The notes beneath the pieces are model-generated. The model was given only the letters and a program-made list of their open reading frames with translations, was not told where the DNA came from and ran no database searches. Shown here one piece after another: positions 23,423 to 32,972 of a DNA stretch of 64,000 bases. A program made the position numbers and the translations under genes. Source of the stretch: Tanytarsus gracilentus (taxonomy: Eukaryota > Arthropoda > Insecta > Diptera > Chironomidae); assembly GCA_038502055.1 (NCBI GenBank), contig JAXRKN010000036.1, forward strand, positions 2,914,001 through 2,978,000. Direction: 5' to 3'. Position 1 is the first letter of the stretch, and each line of letters begins with the position of its first letter.

Positions 23423-25812
23423 TCAATTCTTTGAGAGTTGATAGACTCCATGGACATAATTTAGTTTGTGTTCACGCACTTTTTTCTGCAAGAAAGCTTT
23501 CAGTTCTTCAATTGAAAATTCAAACCCAGGCGCTTGAGAGGCAAATAATTTTAGCATTTGATGAATTCTTTCCAAAGGCAAGCTGTCGAGATTTGTGAGC
23601 ATCCCAACGATAAAGTTCCAAAACACTTGAAGTTCTTCCTCTCGCTGATCGTTCGATGACATCATAACTTCTTCATTCTCCTCGAGAACCACGTGCGTTT
23701 GTGTTTCATTTCTTTCTCCCGTACCCTCCTCACACAGTTCATAATGATTTTCTTTTGTCTCACGAATCAAGCCTTGAATTTGCCAAAATCCAATACGACG
23801 CTTCAACACAGACGGTGGCATCTGAATAACTGAACTCAATTTTTCAAGATTCCATTCCTTTTGATTTTGGAAATGCATTAGAATTGTCGCTTGAGCAGGT
23901 GTCACAGTCATCTCAGTCGTTTTATCGTTGATCTCAATTTCAATTGTAACTTTACCATTCAAAGGCGTCCAGAATAAACTTCTATTGCCACCCTTATACT
24001 CCTCAAAGCTCTTCTTGTAGCGCTCAAAAACATTATTGATTTCCTCTGGAAATTCCATTGTTTCTTTCTTAAATGCTGGCCAAAATTGAGATGAAACGAT
24101 TAATGCCGACACGCTTGGTTCATCGGGATTAGAGTCTTTAGTGAATGAGCTACTTTCCAAGATGTGAGTATTGATGCGCTTAGAGTCGCTAATGTCTTTG
24201 AGCATGACCTCACAATTGTGCAAAAGACTCTCGCCAAAACGAAGCTTGAGAAGCTCCAAATTTCTGATTTCCTTTTCAGCATTAAAGTCCAATTGCGTGA
24301 GTAGACGTTCGGCCAAGAGATTTCTGTATTCGTTAACAAACAACTCTTTACTTCCATAAATATCAACGATCATCGAAATAATATCGGACTTGCGATTTTG
24401 AGGTGAATTCTTATCATTTTCAATGGCATCGATTGGATCGGGATTCCAGTTTTGCCAATTGTTCATTTCGTCTTGATTTCTCTCGTTTTCCTCCGCATGA
24501 GCTTCACTTTTAGCCAATTCGTCCGACAAGTCCGATGGAGCGTCTTCAATTAAACTAGTTACAACGCATCTGACAGTATCTTGACGACATTTTCGCAAAT
24601 ACTCTTTCACTGGCTCCGTGACGGTTTGTAACAATATTCCACTCTTCTCGAGATGTCTCATTGCCTTGATTGTGGCCACATAGCCGGTAATAATCTGATT
24701 CGTATCGACTCCCTGATGAAGCAATCTCGTCTCGAGGGACGTCTTGAGCGAATCAACGAGTTGACTCCTTAAATCCAACTTTTCCATGCACAATTTAAGA
24801 TCATCGATTGCGGGCTGAGAATCGGGAAATTCAATAATGATATTAAAGAATTGCTCGATGATAATGTTTGCATATTTTTCAAAGAGAAAGTACTTGAGCT
24901 TAATTTGAAAGTACGAAATGGAATCGCGAATTTTTGAGTTGGTGGGATCAACTTTAGAGGAGCCATTGTTGTAGATTCTCGTCAGCCATTCCATGACAAT
25001 GATATCCAGCCATTTTTCTAGACTGTCCATGTGCTGAATATCAAAATTAGCTCGACATGTCTTTTGGATATGATTTAAAATTTCATCTTGAATGAGTTCC
25101 GTTAAAGTGTATCCAGAAATTCTATCGAGCAAGCCCATTCGATTGAGAGAGATGTTCACTTCTGTGAATGCATTAACAAATTTTTGGCACTGACATCGAG
25201 CTATGCCGCATCCAGGGCATTCTTCTTTATCCTCCATATATTCGTCTTCGTCCTCGATATCTTCCTTGTTGTTGATGAATACTTTAAAGGCGACTTTATA
25301 GAATGAGTGAACCACACTAACAAAGTCGGTTGGAAGTTGAGCGAGCAAATTTGATCTAAAAACTTCATCAAACCGATACGAAAATTTCTTTCCAGCTTTT
25401 TCTTGCATGTACTTAAGTCTATGCAGAATTTTCAACAATGTCTGATGCTTTCGATAGAGCTGAGCCACAGCGTCTCTGAATATTTGAAATTCACATCTCT
25501 CTCTTGAAGCAACATCCCGCTGATCTTTTACAGCCTTAAAACTCATCCAGAACTCGGGAACTATGTTATTTTGCAATGCTTTCTCTATTTCTAAGCAAAT
25601 AATATGCTTGATATCATCGAGAAGTTTCAACTCATTGAGTTGTTGCGATAGAATTGAGAGATTCGCATAGTCAACTTCCTCATCGTGATTTTCGTCAATC
25701 TAAAAATTAATAATTTTGCATAATTTTTGGTATTTTAATAGTTTTTTGAGCATTCTACCTTGCCACTGAGAATCGTAAACTGTTGATTCAATCGTTGCCA
25801 TGTTTCTTCCAT
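23423..25812 (-). CDS. APC2: Anaphase-promoting complex subunit 2 (morula)
   Basis: Exons (minus) 25812-25759 and 25699-23423, phase 0, give 776 residues. The C-terminal half is a cullin-homology region (VNEYRNLLAERLLTQLDFNA, ELLKLRFGESLLHNCEVMLK, LFWTPLNGKVTIEIEI). The end is the APC2-specific winged helix (FWNFIVGMLTNLDSLPLERI, KLNYVHGVYQLSKN). The N-terminus carries a short acidic insert with a CPGCGIARCQCQ cluster that may bind a metal. With the RING protein APC11 it makes the catalytic core of the APC/C ubiquitin ligase of mitosis. The ATG in the 54-nt first exon is the only one that leads cleanly into the frame. It is head-to-head with mus81 across 131 bp. Confidence 0.96.
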
Positions 25813-25943
25813 AATTTAAATTGTTAATTCATTTAATAATTGAGAAAAATTAAATTTCAAAATTTTCACTGCGATTTGTTTTTGTTTACAAAATTTTTTT
25901 GGCGGTAAAAAAGTAAACAAAAGAAAATTCAAAAATCAAAAAT

Positions 25944-27737
25944 ATGGAAAAAAGAATTAAAGTAAAACTAAAGGATCCTAATCCGCTTTTTAAGCAATGG
26001 CTGCGCGAATTTATAGATCAAGCTGAGAAGAAACGAAAAAAGAGCAGTAAAATTTATCAAAAAGGTTTCAAACAGCAATTAAAAATAAAATGAAAATTTT
26101 TAACAATTCAAATTAATTAATTTTAGCTCTCGATTCACTCAACAAATATCCTCTTCCAATATGGAGTGGACACGATTGTGCAATACTTGAAGGATTCGGT
26201 GAAAAGATTTGTAATATGATTGAGAACAAATGGCAACAGCATCTTCTAAATTGCCCGGATGTTAAGAAAAACTTGTGTTTTAAGGATAAAGTCACGACTC
26301 TCCAAAACAAGCACATTGAAGAGGTCAATGAGATACTTATCAATATCGAAGCTGCCAATTTTGTTGACGACAGTGCCTTAAATGAGACTGAATCAAAAAA
26401 TAAAGATCAGACGGACTTGAGCATGATTATCGAGGAGGATAACAATAGCGATGTGGAAATGATGGATGATTCACAGCCACAAGAAACTAATCAGGAAAAT
26501 ATTGAACCTGAGACAGAAATTCCAAATGAGCTCGAAGATACATTAGATCGATTGATAAAGAAGTATCAACCTGTTGAAATACAAAAGATAGAAACTGAAC
26601 CGGTTGTGCTTGATTCGCCCATTTCATCGAATCCCAAGAATCGGACACTAAAGAAATTCAAAAGCTTTAATACAAATTTAGCAGGACCCTCTTTTGCAAG
26701 CTCGCCAATATCAAGTAGAATTCTTAATGCTGCACCGAAGCGAAGTCCAAAGAGAGTTATCACTGAAAAGCTCGACGATTGTCTATCACCTATAATTCCT
26801 GAAAAGCGCCAACGTGTTATTTTATCTCCTCCGAAATTTGCTCATCCGACTGCTGAAGAAAAAGAAGATGACGGTCGAAAATATATAACTGTGGACGATA
26901 TAAATCCTCATGACTATGAAATTATACTGCTCATTGACATTGGAGAAGCGAAGTCAAAAGATAGATGTGAAGTTCAAACGAAAATTGCCCGTCAAGACGT
27001 CAAAAGTGAAGTAAGAAAGCTACACGTGGGCGATTTTGCATGGATTGCAAGAAACAAAACTAATAAGAACGCTCCAGAGTTGATTCTTCCATACATCATT
27101 GAACGTAAGCGACTCGATGATCTCGCAAGTAGTATTAAGGACAGAAGATTCTACGAGCAGAAATTCCGTTTAAAGCAATGTGGCATCGAAAATGTAATTT
27201 ATCTCATCGAGAATATGAAAGCAACAAGCTATGGGCTGCCATTTGAAACACTTACTCAGGCTGTGTCCAATACTCTAATTCAGAATAGATTTCAAGTAAA
27301 AGTGACCGACAATAGTGATCATACGGTGATGTATCTGGCGATTATGACGTCTTTTATATTCGGCATATTTATGGTAGTATTTATGAAATTTTGTTAAATT
27401 TTTAAAATTAAATCAATTTTAATTCCAGAACAAGCAACCGGTTAAGTATAAAATGTTAGAATTTGAAGCTTTTAATCAGGGATCCGTTAAGCAGAAAAAA
27501 TTGACAGTTCGAGAGACATTCATCAAGCAATTGCTAGCACTGAAAGGGCTGTCCATTGACATGGCACTAGAAATTACAAAGTACTACCCAACTCCATCGC
27601 ATCTCTACGAGAAATATATTACGCTAAGTAAATCGGAAGGAGAGAGTTTATTGACTAAAATCACCATGGGTGAATTAAAACGTAAAATCCCGGCACCTGT
27701 GAGTAAAGTACTTTACCATTTTTATACGAGAAAATAA
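25944..27737 (+). CDS. mus81: Structure-specific endonuclease subunit Mus81
   Basis: Exons 25944-26064, 26127-27373 and 27429-27737 give 558 residues. The N-terminus has a helix-hairpin-helix region (ALDSLNKYPLPIWSG...). An acidic disordered linker follows, then the XPF-family nuclease domain with IILLIDIGE and the catalytic ERKRLDD motif at about 366-372, and GIENVIYLIE. The C-terminal (HhH)2 segment (TFIKQLLALKGLSIDMALEI) ends the protein. With Eme1/Mms4 it cuts branched DNA at stalled forks and recombination intermediates. The first donor (AAAG|GTTTCA) is weak, but the frame and the conserved join support it. AATAAA at 27733-27738 overlaps the stop codon. Confidence 0.95.
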
Positions 27738-27740
27738 AAT

Positions 27741-28405
27741 TTATTCAGTTTTAATCAAATTATTTTCCGACATGATTTTTGCCACTTTTCGAGGTTCTTT
27801 TATTCCAGTGTGAGGGCACTGCATTTCACTCCATGAGATGGGTACCATAGGAACGGATATGTAGTTACTAGATGACGAAAGTCCTCTTGCTGTCGCCACT
27901 ACAACTCCAAGTTCATTTTCAGCGGTGCTTAAACTATATGTGTGAATTTCAATTTGTGGAATTACTTTCGCCAGTATAATGTCATTTGGTCTAAAGTTTT
28001 TGTACATCTCAACTCGATCAATTTCTGTGGCTCGAACATCTTCCCGTCTTAAAATTCCTCTGAGTGGCCGATTTAAAAGCACATCGCCGATGCAAATTAT
28101 TTGACATTTAGCAAATCGTTGATTAACAATCTCAACTCTTGCTGTTACCACATCGCCGACTGTCGGGATTATTGTTTGGCTTGATCCTTTTACACTCACG
28201 TGTAGATTCTAAAATAAATTTATTTAATTTAAAATTTTTTGACATGTTTAAAACTTACATTTCCTTCTTTCTTCGTTTCCACGATGCCTGCGAGGGAAGA
28301 GTGAATGTAACCAAGTCGTTCATAGGTTCCCGATCCAGCTAGTGTGTTCTCATGTGACGCACAAATTCTCTGACCAGGTACGCAAGCTATAACTTCAGAA
28401 GACAT
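27741..28405 (-). CDS. Csl4: RNA exosome cap subunit Csl4 (EXOSC1)
   Basis: Exons (minus) 28405-28259 and 28208-27741, phase 0, give 204 residues. The N-terminal domain starts MSSEVIACVPGQRICASHEN, followed by GSGTYERLGYIHSSLAG. The central S1 RNA-binding domain (VGDVVTARVEIVNQRFAKCQ, LRGILRREDVRATEIDRVEM) and a C-terminal zinc-ribbon-like part (VPISWSEMQCPHTGIKEPRK) follow. It is one of the three cap proteins that feed RNA into the exosome. The stop codons of Csl4 and mus81 are 3 nt apart on opposite strands. It is head-to-head with RpSA. Confidence 0.95.
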
Positions 28406-28768
28406 ATTTTTTTTTAATTTATTTTTAACTTTTGTTTATGTTGCATTCGAGTGAACACTTTGAATTCGCTTCACTTGCCTCTCTCTCGCTCTCTTTCTCT
28501 TTCTTTTTCAATTCGCTCTCATTTGGCATTCAACGTAAGTTTCCGAAATTTTTAAATTAACTTAATTAAAGTAATAATTATGGCTAAAAAATGTGTTTTT
28601 AACAAAGATAAAGCGATGCTTTACTCATATAATATGAAGTGCACGTAAAATATCTACAATTCTAGCCATAAAAACTTTATATCAAAAATTCATAACCTCA
28701 ACTAATTTCTTCATGTGTAAAATATTTTTTTTAGGTTTTACTCGTTGCTCCAATAAAAAACGTTAACC
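28406..28768 (+). promoter_or_regulatory. Csl4/RpSA divergent promoter with pyrimidine-rich start and 5' UTR intron of RpSA
   Basis: A CT-rich run (CTCTCTCGCTCTCTTTCTCT around 28480-28500, continuing with TTCTTTTTC) is what is expected of the TCT/TOP initiator of ribosomal protein genes. A good donor, CAAC|GTAAGT at 28535, and an acceptor, TTTTTTTTAG ending at 28734, define a 200-nt intron in the 5' UTR. The coding ATG follows at 28769. The exact start site cannot be read from sequence. Confidence 0.6.
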
Positions 28769-29792
28769 ATGTCGGGAGGACTTGATGTTTTAGCATTACG
28801 TGAATCGGACGTAACCAAGATGTTGGCCGCGACCACTCATCTCGGATCCGATAGTGTCAACTATCAAATGGAACAATATGTCTACAAGCGTAGACCTGAT
28901 GGAACTCACATCATTAATTTGGGCCGCACATGGGAGAAGTTGTTGTTGGCCGCTCGTGCTATCGCTGCTATTGAGCATCCTCAAGAGGTGAGAATTACTT
29001 TTGTGACAACATTTTCGTTGTATTTCTATGATGATACCTTTTTTATACCATCTTTCGGGTCTGATAATCGCTGATGGATCTCTTTAATCTGATTTCATTC
29101 AATCATCACAAAATATCTTTCAATTTACAACGTAAATCTAATTAATAATCTTGCAATTATAGATCTTTGCCATCTCATCACGTTCGTTCGGACAACGTGC
29201 TGTCTTGAAATTCGCTCATTACACTGGCTCAACACCAATTGCGGGACGCTTCACTCCTGGTGCCTTCACCAATCAAATTCAAAACACTTTCCGTGAACCA
29301 CGTTTGTTGATTGTCACCGATCCCTTGTCTGATCATCAGCCCGTTACTGAGGCTTCGTATGTCAACATTCCTGTCATTGCTTTCTGCAATACTGATAGTC
29401 CATTGAAATATGTTGATATTGTCATCCCATGCAATACGAAGTCAACTCACTCAATCGGTCTTATGTGGTGGCTTTTGGCACGCGAAGTTTTGCGTCTCCG
29501 TGGACAAATTCCACGTGAATCACCATGGGAAGTTATGGTCGATTTGTTCTTCTATCGCGATCCAGAGGAAGCTGAGAAGGAAGAGCAAACTGCCAAGGAG
29601 CTCATGCCAGCTGAGAAGCCAGGCTATGAACCCGATATTGCTGAAGATCCTAGCTACCCAGAAGACATTCCCGGAGCTATGATTCCAGCTGCAACAACAA
29701 CAACTGCTGCAACTGCCGCCGCTCCAGAAGATTGGAATGAAGAAGACACTGTTGTCCAGAGTGAGTGGGGTGGAGCCAACACTGTTTTCTAA
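28769..29792 (+). CDS. RpSA: 40S ribosomal protein SA (laminin-receptor homolog, stubarista)
   Basis: Exons 28769-28987 and 29163-29792, phase 0, give 282 residues. It has the uS2 fold with the invariant HIINLGRTWEKLLLAARAIA and the RpSA palindromic motif region LMWWLLAREVLRLRG. The acidic, Ala/Thr-rich eukaryotic C-tail ends in repeated acidic/Trp segments (EDWNEEDTVVQ, SEWGGANTVF). It is a component of the small ribosomal subunit. A Thr/Ala-rich stretch (PAATTTTAATAAAPE) makes it slightly longer than usual. A poly(A) signal AATAAA lies at 29823-29828. The first intron is spliced exactly where the uS2 fold continues with IFAISSRSFGQRAVLKF. Confidence 0.98.
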
Positions 29793-30019
29793 ACATTAAA
29801 ACAGATACTTGTTAATCTGTGAAATAAAATCGTTCAGAAAACAACATGAACTATTGAAAGAAAATTGCTTATTTTTTATCTCTTAAAAAAATTACAGGAA
29901 ATTTAAAATTTTTAAATATCTCAAAATAAAACATTCAATTGTTTCTCAGCAAAAATTCTCAATTAAACACTTTGACACACAGTTGACTATAACAATTGAA
30001 ACCATTCAGTCGCTTCATT

Positions 30020-30618
30020 ATGTTGCGGGTTTTTTTTATTGTAGCAAGTGTTTTGATCTTTCAAGTAGCGTCAGCATCATCTGAATCGTCATCATCGAGT
30101 GACGAGGTAGATCTGCCTAATGTCGTAAAAGTGACAAACGAAAATTTCAAGGACATTGTACTAAGAAATGACTCTGGAATAGTTTTCATAAGAGCGCACT
30201 TGCCTTAGTAAGTTTAAAATATTTTTTTACACATTCCATTCTTAGATTTAAAAATTTTCAGCTGTCGTGCGTGTCGTGAATTTGGTAATTAATTGTGTTC
30301 AAAATTTTGCTCTGTTTTAATTTTAATCTCAAAATTTAAGCATATGCATGGAATAAAGTGGGGCATTATCTGAAAGACATATCTAAAGTTTGTGACATTG
30401 ACTGTGAGTTAAATAATGATTCATGTTCCTATTATTTAAGAAGCAACCGATTCCCAGGTAAATTACATTTCAAAAGAGGTTATAATTTTTTTTAAACTCA
30501 AACTGATATTTTAGAGTTCATTGTCTTTGAAAATGGAAAGAAAATCAACAAGTGGCGCGGTTCTTACTCTGGATGGGGTCTTGTCGATTACATCAAAAAT
30601 AAGGAATATTTACCTTAA
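30020..30618 (+). CDS. Secreted thioredoxin-fold protein, member 1 (CRAC active site)
   Basis: Exons 30020-30207, 30262-30284, 30341-30457 and 30515-30618 keep phase and give 143 residues. Start at MLRVFFIVASVLIFQVASA, a clear signal peptide; an upstream in-frame non-ATG extension is not used. A Ser/acidic spacer is followed by a single thioredoxin domain. It has the strand GIVFIRAHLPY and the redox site YCRAC encoded in a 23-nt micro-exon. The FPEFIVFENGKKINKWRGSY block stands where thioredoxins have the cis-Pro and the Gly-containing last strand. Expected role: an oxidoreductase or chaperone in the secretory pathway or outside the cell. No KDEL-type tail is seen (ends NKEYLP). It is first in a tandem array. 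Confidence 0.82.
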
Positions 30619-30760
30619 AGTTTTACATTTCAATAGAAATCGAAGATGACAAATACCCTTGAAAAATATTTCTCAAACTTCAAATAAAGACAGACGAAAT
30701 TCAGAAAACAGAGAAATGATCTCGTTTTACTTCTCATTTTCAGTTGTCGTGCGATCGTTC

Positions 30761-31579
30761 ATGATGATTAAACTTTTTATTTCAGTAATTTTGTTGGTTG
30801 CAGTGGAAATAAATTCATATTCAGTAAATCCTCACAACTCTATTGCATTGACAAAAGATAACCATGAGAAGTACATCAAAAGTGGCGGAATTTTTGTGAT
30901 TTATGTCAACGATGTTAAGTAGGAGTAAATTAAATTAATTTTTTATAACCTTAAAAATTTAATTTTTAGGCGCTATGAGAAATTTGTAGATCTCTATCAC
31001 GAAATTTCAGAAGTTTCCTTCAACGAGGGCCACAAAAATCTCAAATTTGGCGTCCTTGATTGTTCAATTGATAAAAGAATTTGCGACGATTATCAAGTCA
31101 TTAGAAATCTAGAAGTACAATATTACGGTGGCGAAAACGAGTGGAGTAATTTAAAAGAATTTCTTATCAACTCGGTTGAGGATGTTCTTGCTGAAGATGT
31201 TCTAATTGAAAAGTTTGATTCACCTGGAAGTGTTTGTGTAATGTTCAAAATTATCACGTGTCCTTACTGTCAGGAAGCGCTCAAGCAGTGGGTTCGCGTG
31301 CAAGATCATTTCCAAAATCGAACCGACATTCATGTCGGAGTTTTAGATTGTCATCGTCATAAGGTAAGAAAATTAATTATAATTTTGCAAATCAATTAAT
31401 CAATTTAAAAAAAGGAACAATGCAAGCGTTTTGGAATTCATAAATACCCAAAGATTGTGTACATAAATTCTTCCGATGGACTCCAACAATATGATTTTTT
31501 CAGCGAGGATCGAAAATCAAGCAATATCATAAATTATTGTGAAAGAATGCTCAAAAATTATAAAGATGCGTCACTTTAA
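30761..31579 (+). CDS. Secreted tandem thioredoxin-fold protein, member 2 (CPYC)
   Basis: Exons 30761-30918, 30970-31363 and 31415-31579 give 238 residues. The signal peptide is MMIKLFISVILLVAVEINS. The first thioredoxin-like domain has lost its CxxC: after the strand IFVIYVNDVK the sequence runs RYEKFVDLYHE, while the later FGVLDCSIDKRICDDYQV block is kept. A second domain follows with an intact redox site, ITCPYCQEALKQW, then VLDCHRHKEQCKRFGIHKYP. This recalls a PDI fragment, one inactive plus one active domain. Export is predicted; there is no ER-retention tail. It starts 142 bp after member 1 ends and shares the phase-2 intron position with members 3 and 4. Confidence 0.82.
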
Positions 31580-31682
31580 TAAAATGACTTTATAAACTCA
31601 AATTGACTTTTTCTCACAAAACACATGTCAGTCACTTCAGTTCTATTCGTTTCCTTCAGTCGAACACATTACTTTAGTGAAA

Positions 31683-32449
31683 ATGTTGAAATTTAATAAT
31701 TTATTTATTCTATGTTTTTTGTTGAGTGGATGTTTGGCCCAAAGCACTTATGTCGATTTAAATAATGGCAATTTTCAGCAGCAAATTATTAAAGGCAATT
31801 CAATTGTTGCTTTTGTCAATAATTTAAGGTTAGTAAAATATTTAATTTTAAGACTTCCAGAACTTTTTTTAAAATTTAACGTTTTTTAACTCAATTTTTC
31901 AGTCATTATCAAAAGTTTATCGATTTGTATCGTGAACTTTCCGAAGTGTCATTCAAACAAGGAAACAAAGATCTTTTCTTTGGTGTGGTCGACTGCACGG
32001 TTAGCAACGAGATTTGCAGCCAAAATGGAGTCACTAAAAATCTTGAATTAAAGACATTTGAACTTCGCACAAAGATCGATCCCGTTTTAACTTTCATCAA
32101 CTCATTAATTGATGAATTTTTAAGTGAAGATGCTGTGATTGAAAAACTTGACCAACCAGGAAATGTTTGCTTGTTCTTTAAAATTCTTAAATGCAAGCAC
32201 TGCAAAGAAGTTTTAAAGAATTGGAGCAATATCACCGAACATTTTAATGGAAGGACAGACGTTCTTGTTAACACAATTGACTGCAATCATCATAGAAATG
32301 TATGCATACGCTTTGACATCGATCATTATCCCAGATTTTACATGATTGTGAATGGAAAATTTTACAGTCGCTATTATGGTGACAGATCTGCGGATGACAT
32401 GATCTCTTTCTGCGAGGAACAACTTAAAGAAGTCAGCAAGACGTCATAA
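31683..32449 (+). CDS. Secreted tandem thioredoxin-fold protein, member 3 (CKHC)
   Basis: Exons 31683-31828 and 31903-32449 join in phase 2 to 230 residues. The signal peptide is MLKFNNLFILCFLLSGCLAQ. Domain 1 (SIVAFVNNLSHYQKFIDLYR, VVDCTVSNEICSQNGV) is the close counterpart of member 2 but again lacks CxxC. Domain 2 has LKCKHCKEVLKNW and IDCNHHRNVCIRFDIDHYPR. Members 2 and 3 are plainly recent duplicates (shared runs such as DLYxELSEVSF and GxVCxxFKI). The gap to member 2 is only 103 bp, so the promoter must be very short; a TATAAA lies at 31591 and a TCAGTC initiator-like site at 31628. Confidence 0.83.
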
Positions 32450-32532
32450 AACTCGACACATTTGTTCAAACAACTTTGTATATTTACTGTGACTAAAAAA
32501 AGTTTCACAATTTATGTTCAAAAGGAATAAAA

Positions 32533-32696
32533 ATGTTGGAAGGAAAACGACTCATAATTTTGACTTTTTCATTGTTCATTATTCAATTTCTTGGAATCAG
32601 TTTTCTTTTATTAAATGCGCACTTTAAAGATGGAGATGAAAAAAAATTCCAGGAAGAAACTCTAAAGGACTCGATTGTTGTGTTTTTTAATGAAAG
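32533..32696 (+). other. Orphan first exon of the thioredoxin array (alternative exon or gene fragment)
   Basis: ATG at 32533 opens 54 codons (MLEGKRLIILTFSLFIIQFL..., a hydrophobic signal/anchor) ending in the strand DSIVVFFNE and a good donor, AAAG|GTGAGT, in phase 2. This is exactly the structure of the first exons of members 2-4. No matching second exon follows before the next first exon at 32973. It can splice in frame to the acceptor at 33207, giving ...VVFFNESETNPKD, so it is either an alternative first exon of member 4 or what is left of a fifth gene. Confidence 0.55.
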
Positions 32697-32972
32697 GTGA
32701 GTGAAAATTTAATTTTGAGGAATTTCAAGAATTTTAAAATTTTTTCTATCTCATTCCACAGCACATTCGAGTTTTAATTCTAGAAAAAGTTTTTATTTTA
32801 AACTCTATACAGTGAAATTTTTAGAGGATGTTTTTTCCATCACGAAATTTTGTTTCTCTCGATCGACGCAACTGAATCAATAAAAATTATTTTTCAAGTA
32901 CATTTTTAAAGTCTCTTTTTCTCGATGATAAAAATTGAGTTTCAGTTGAATTTTAAGAGTCAAATTAGTAAG

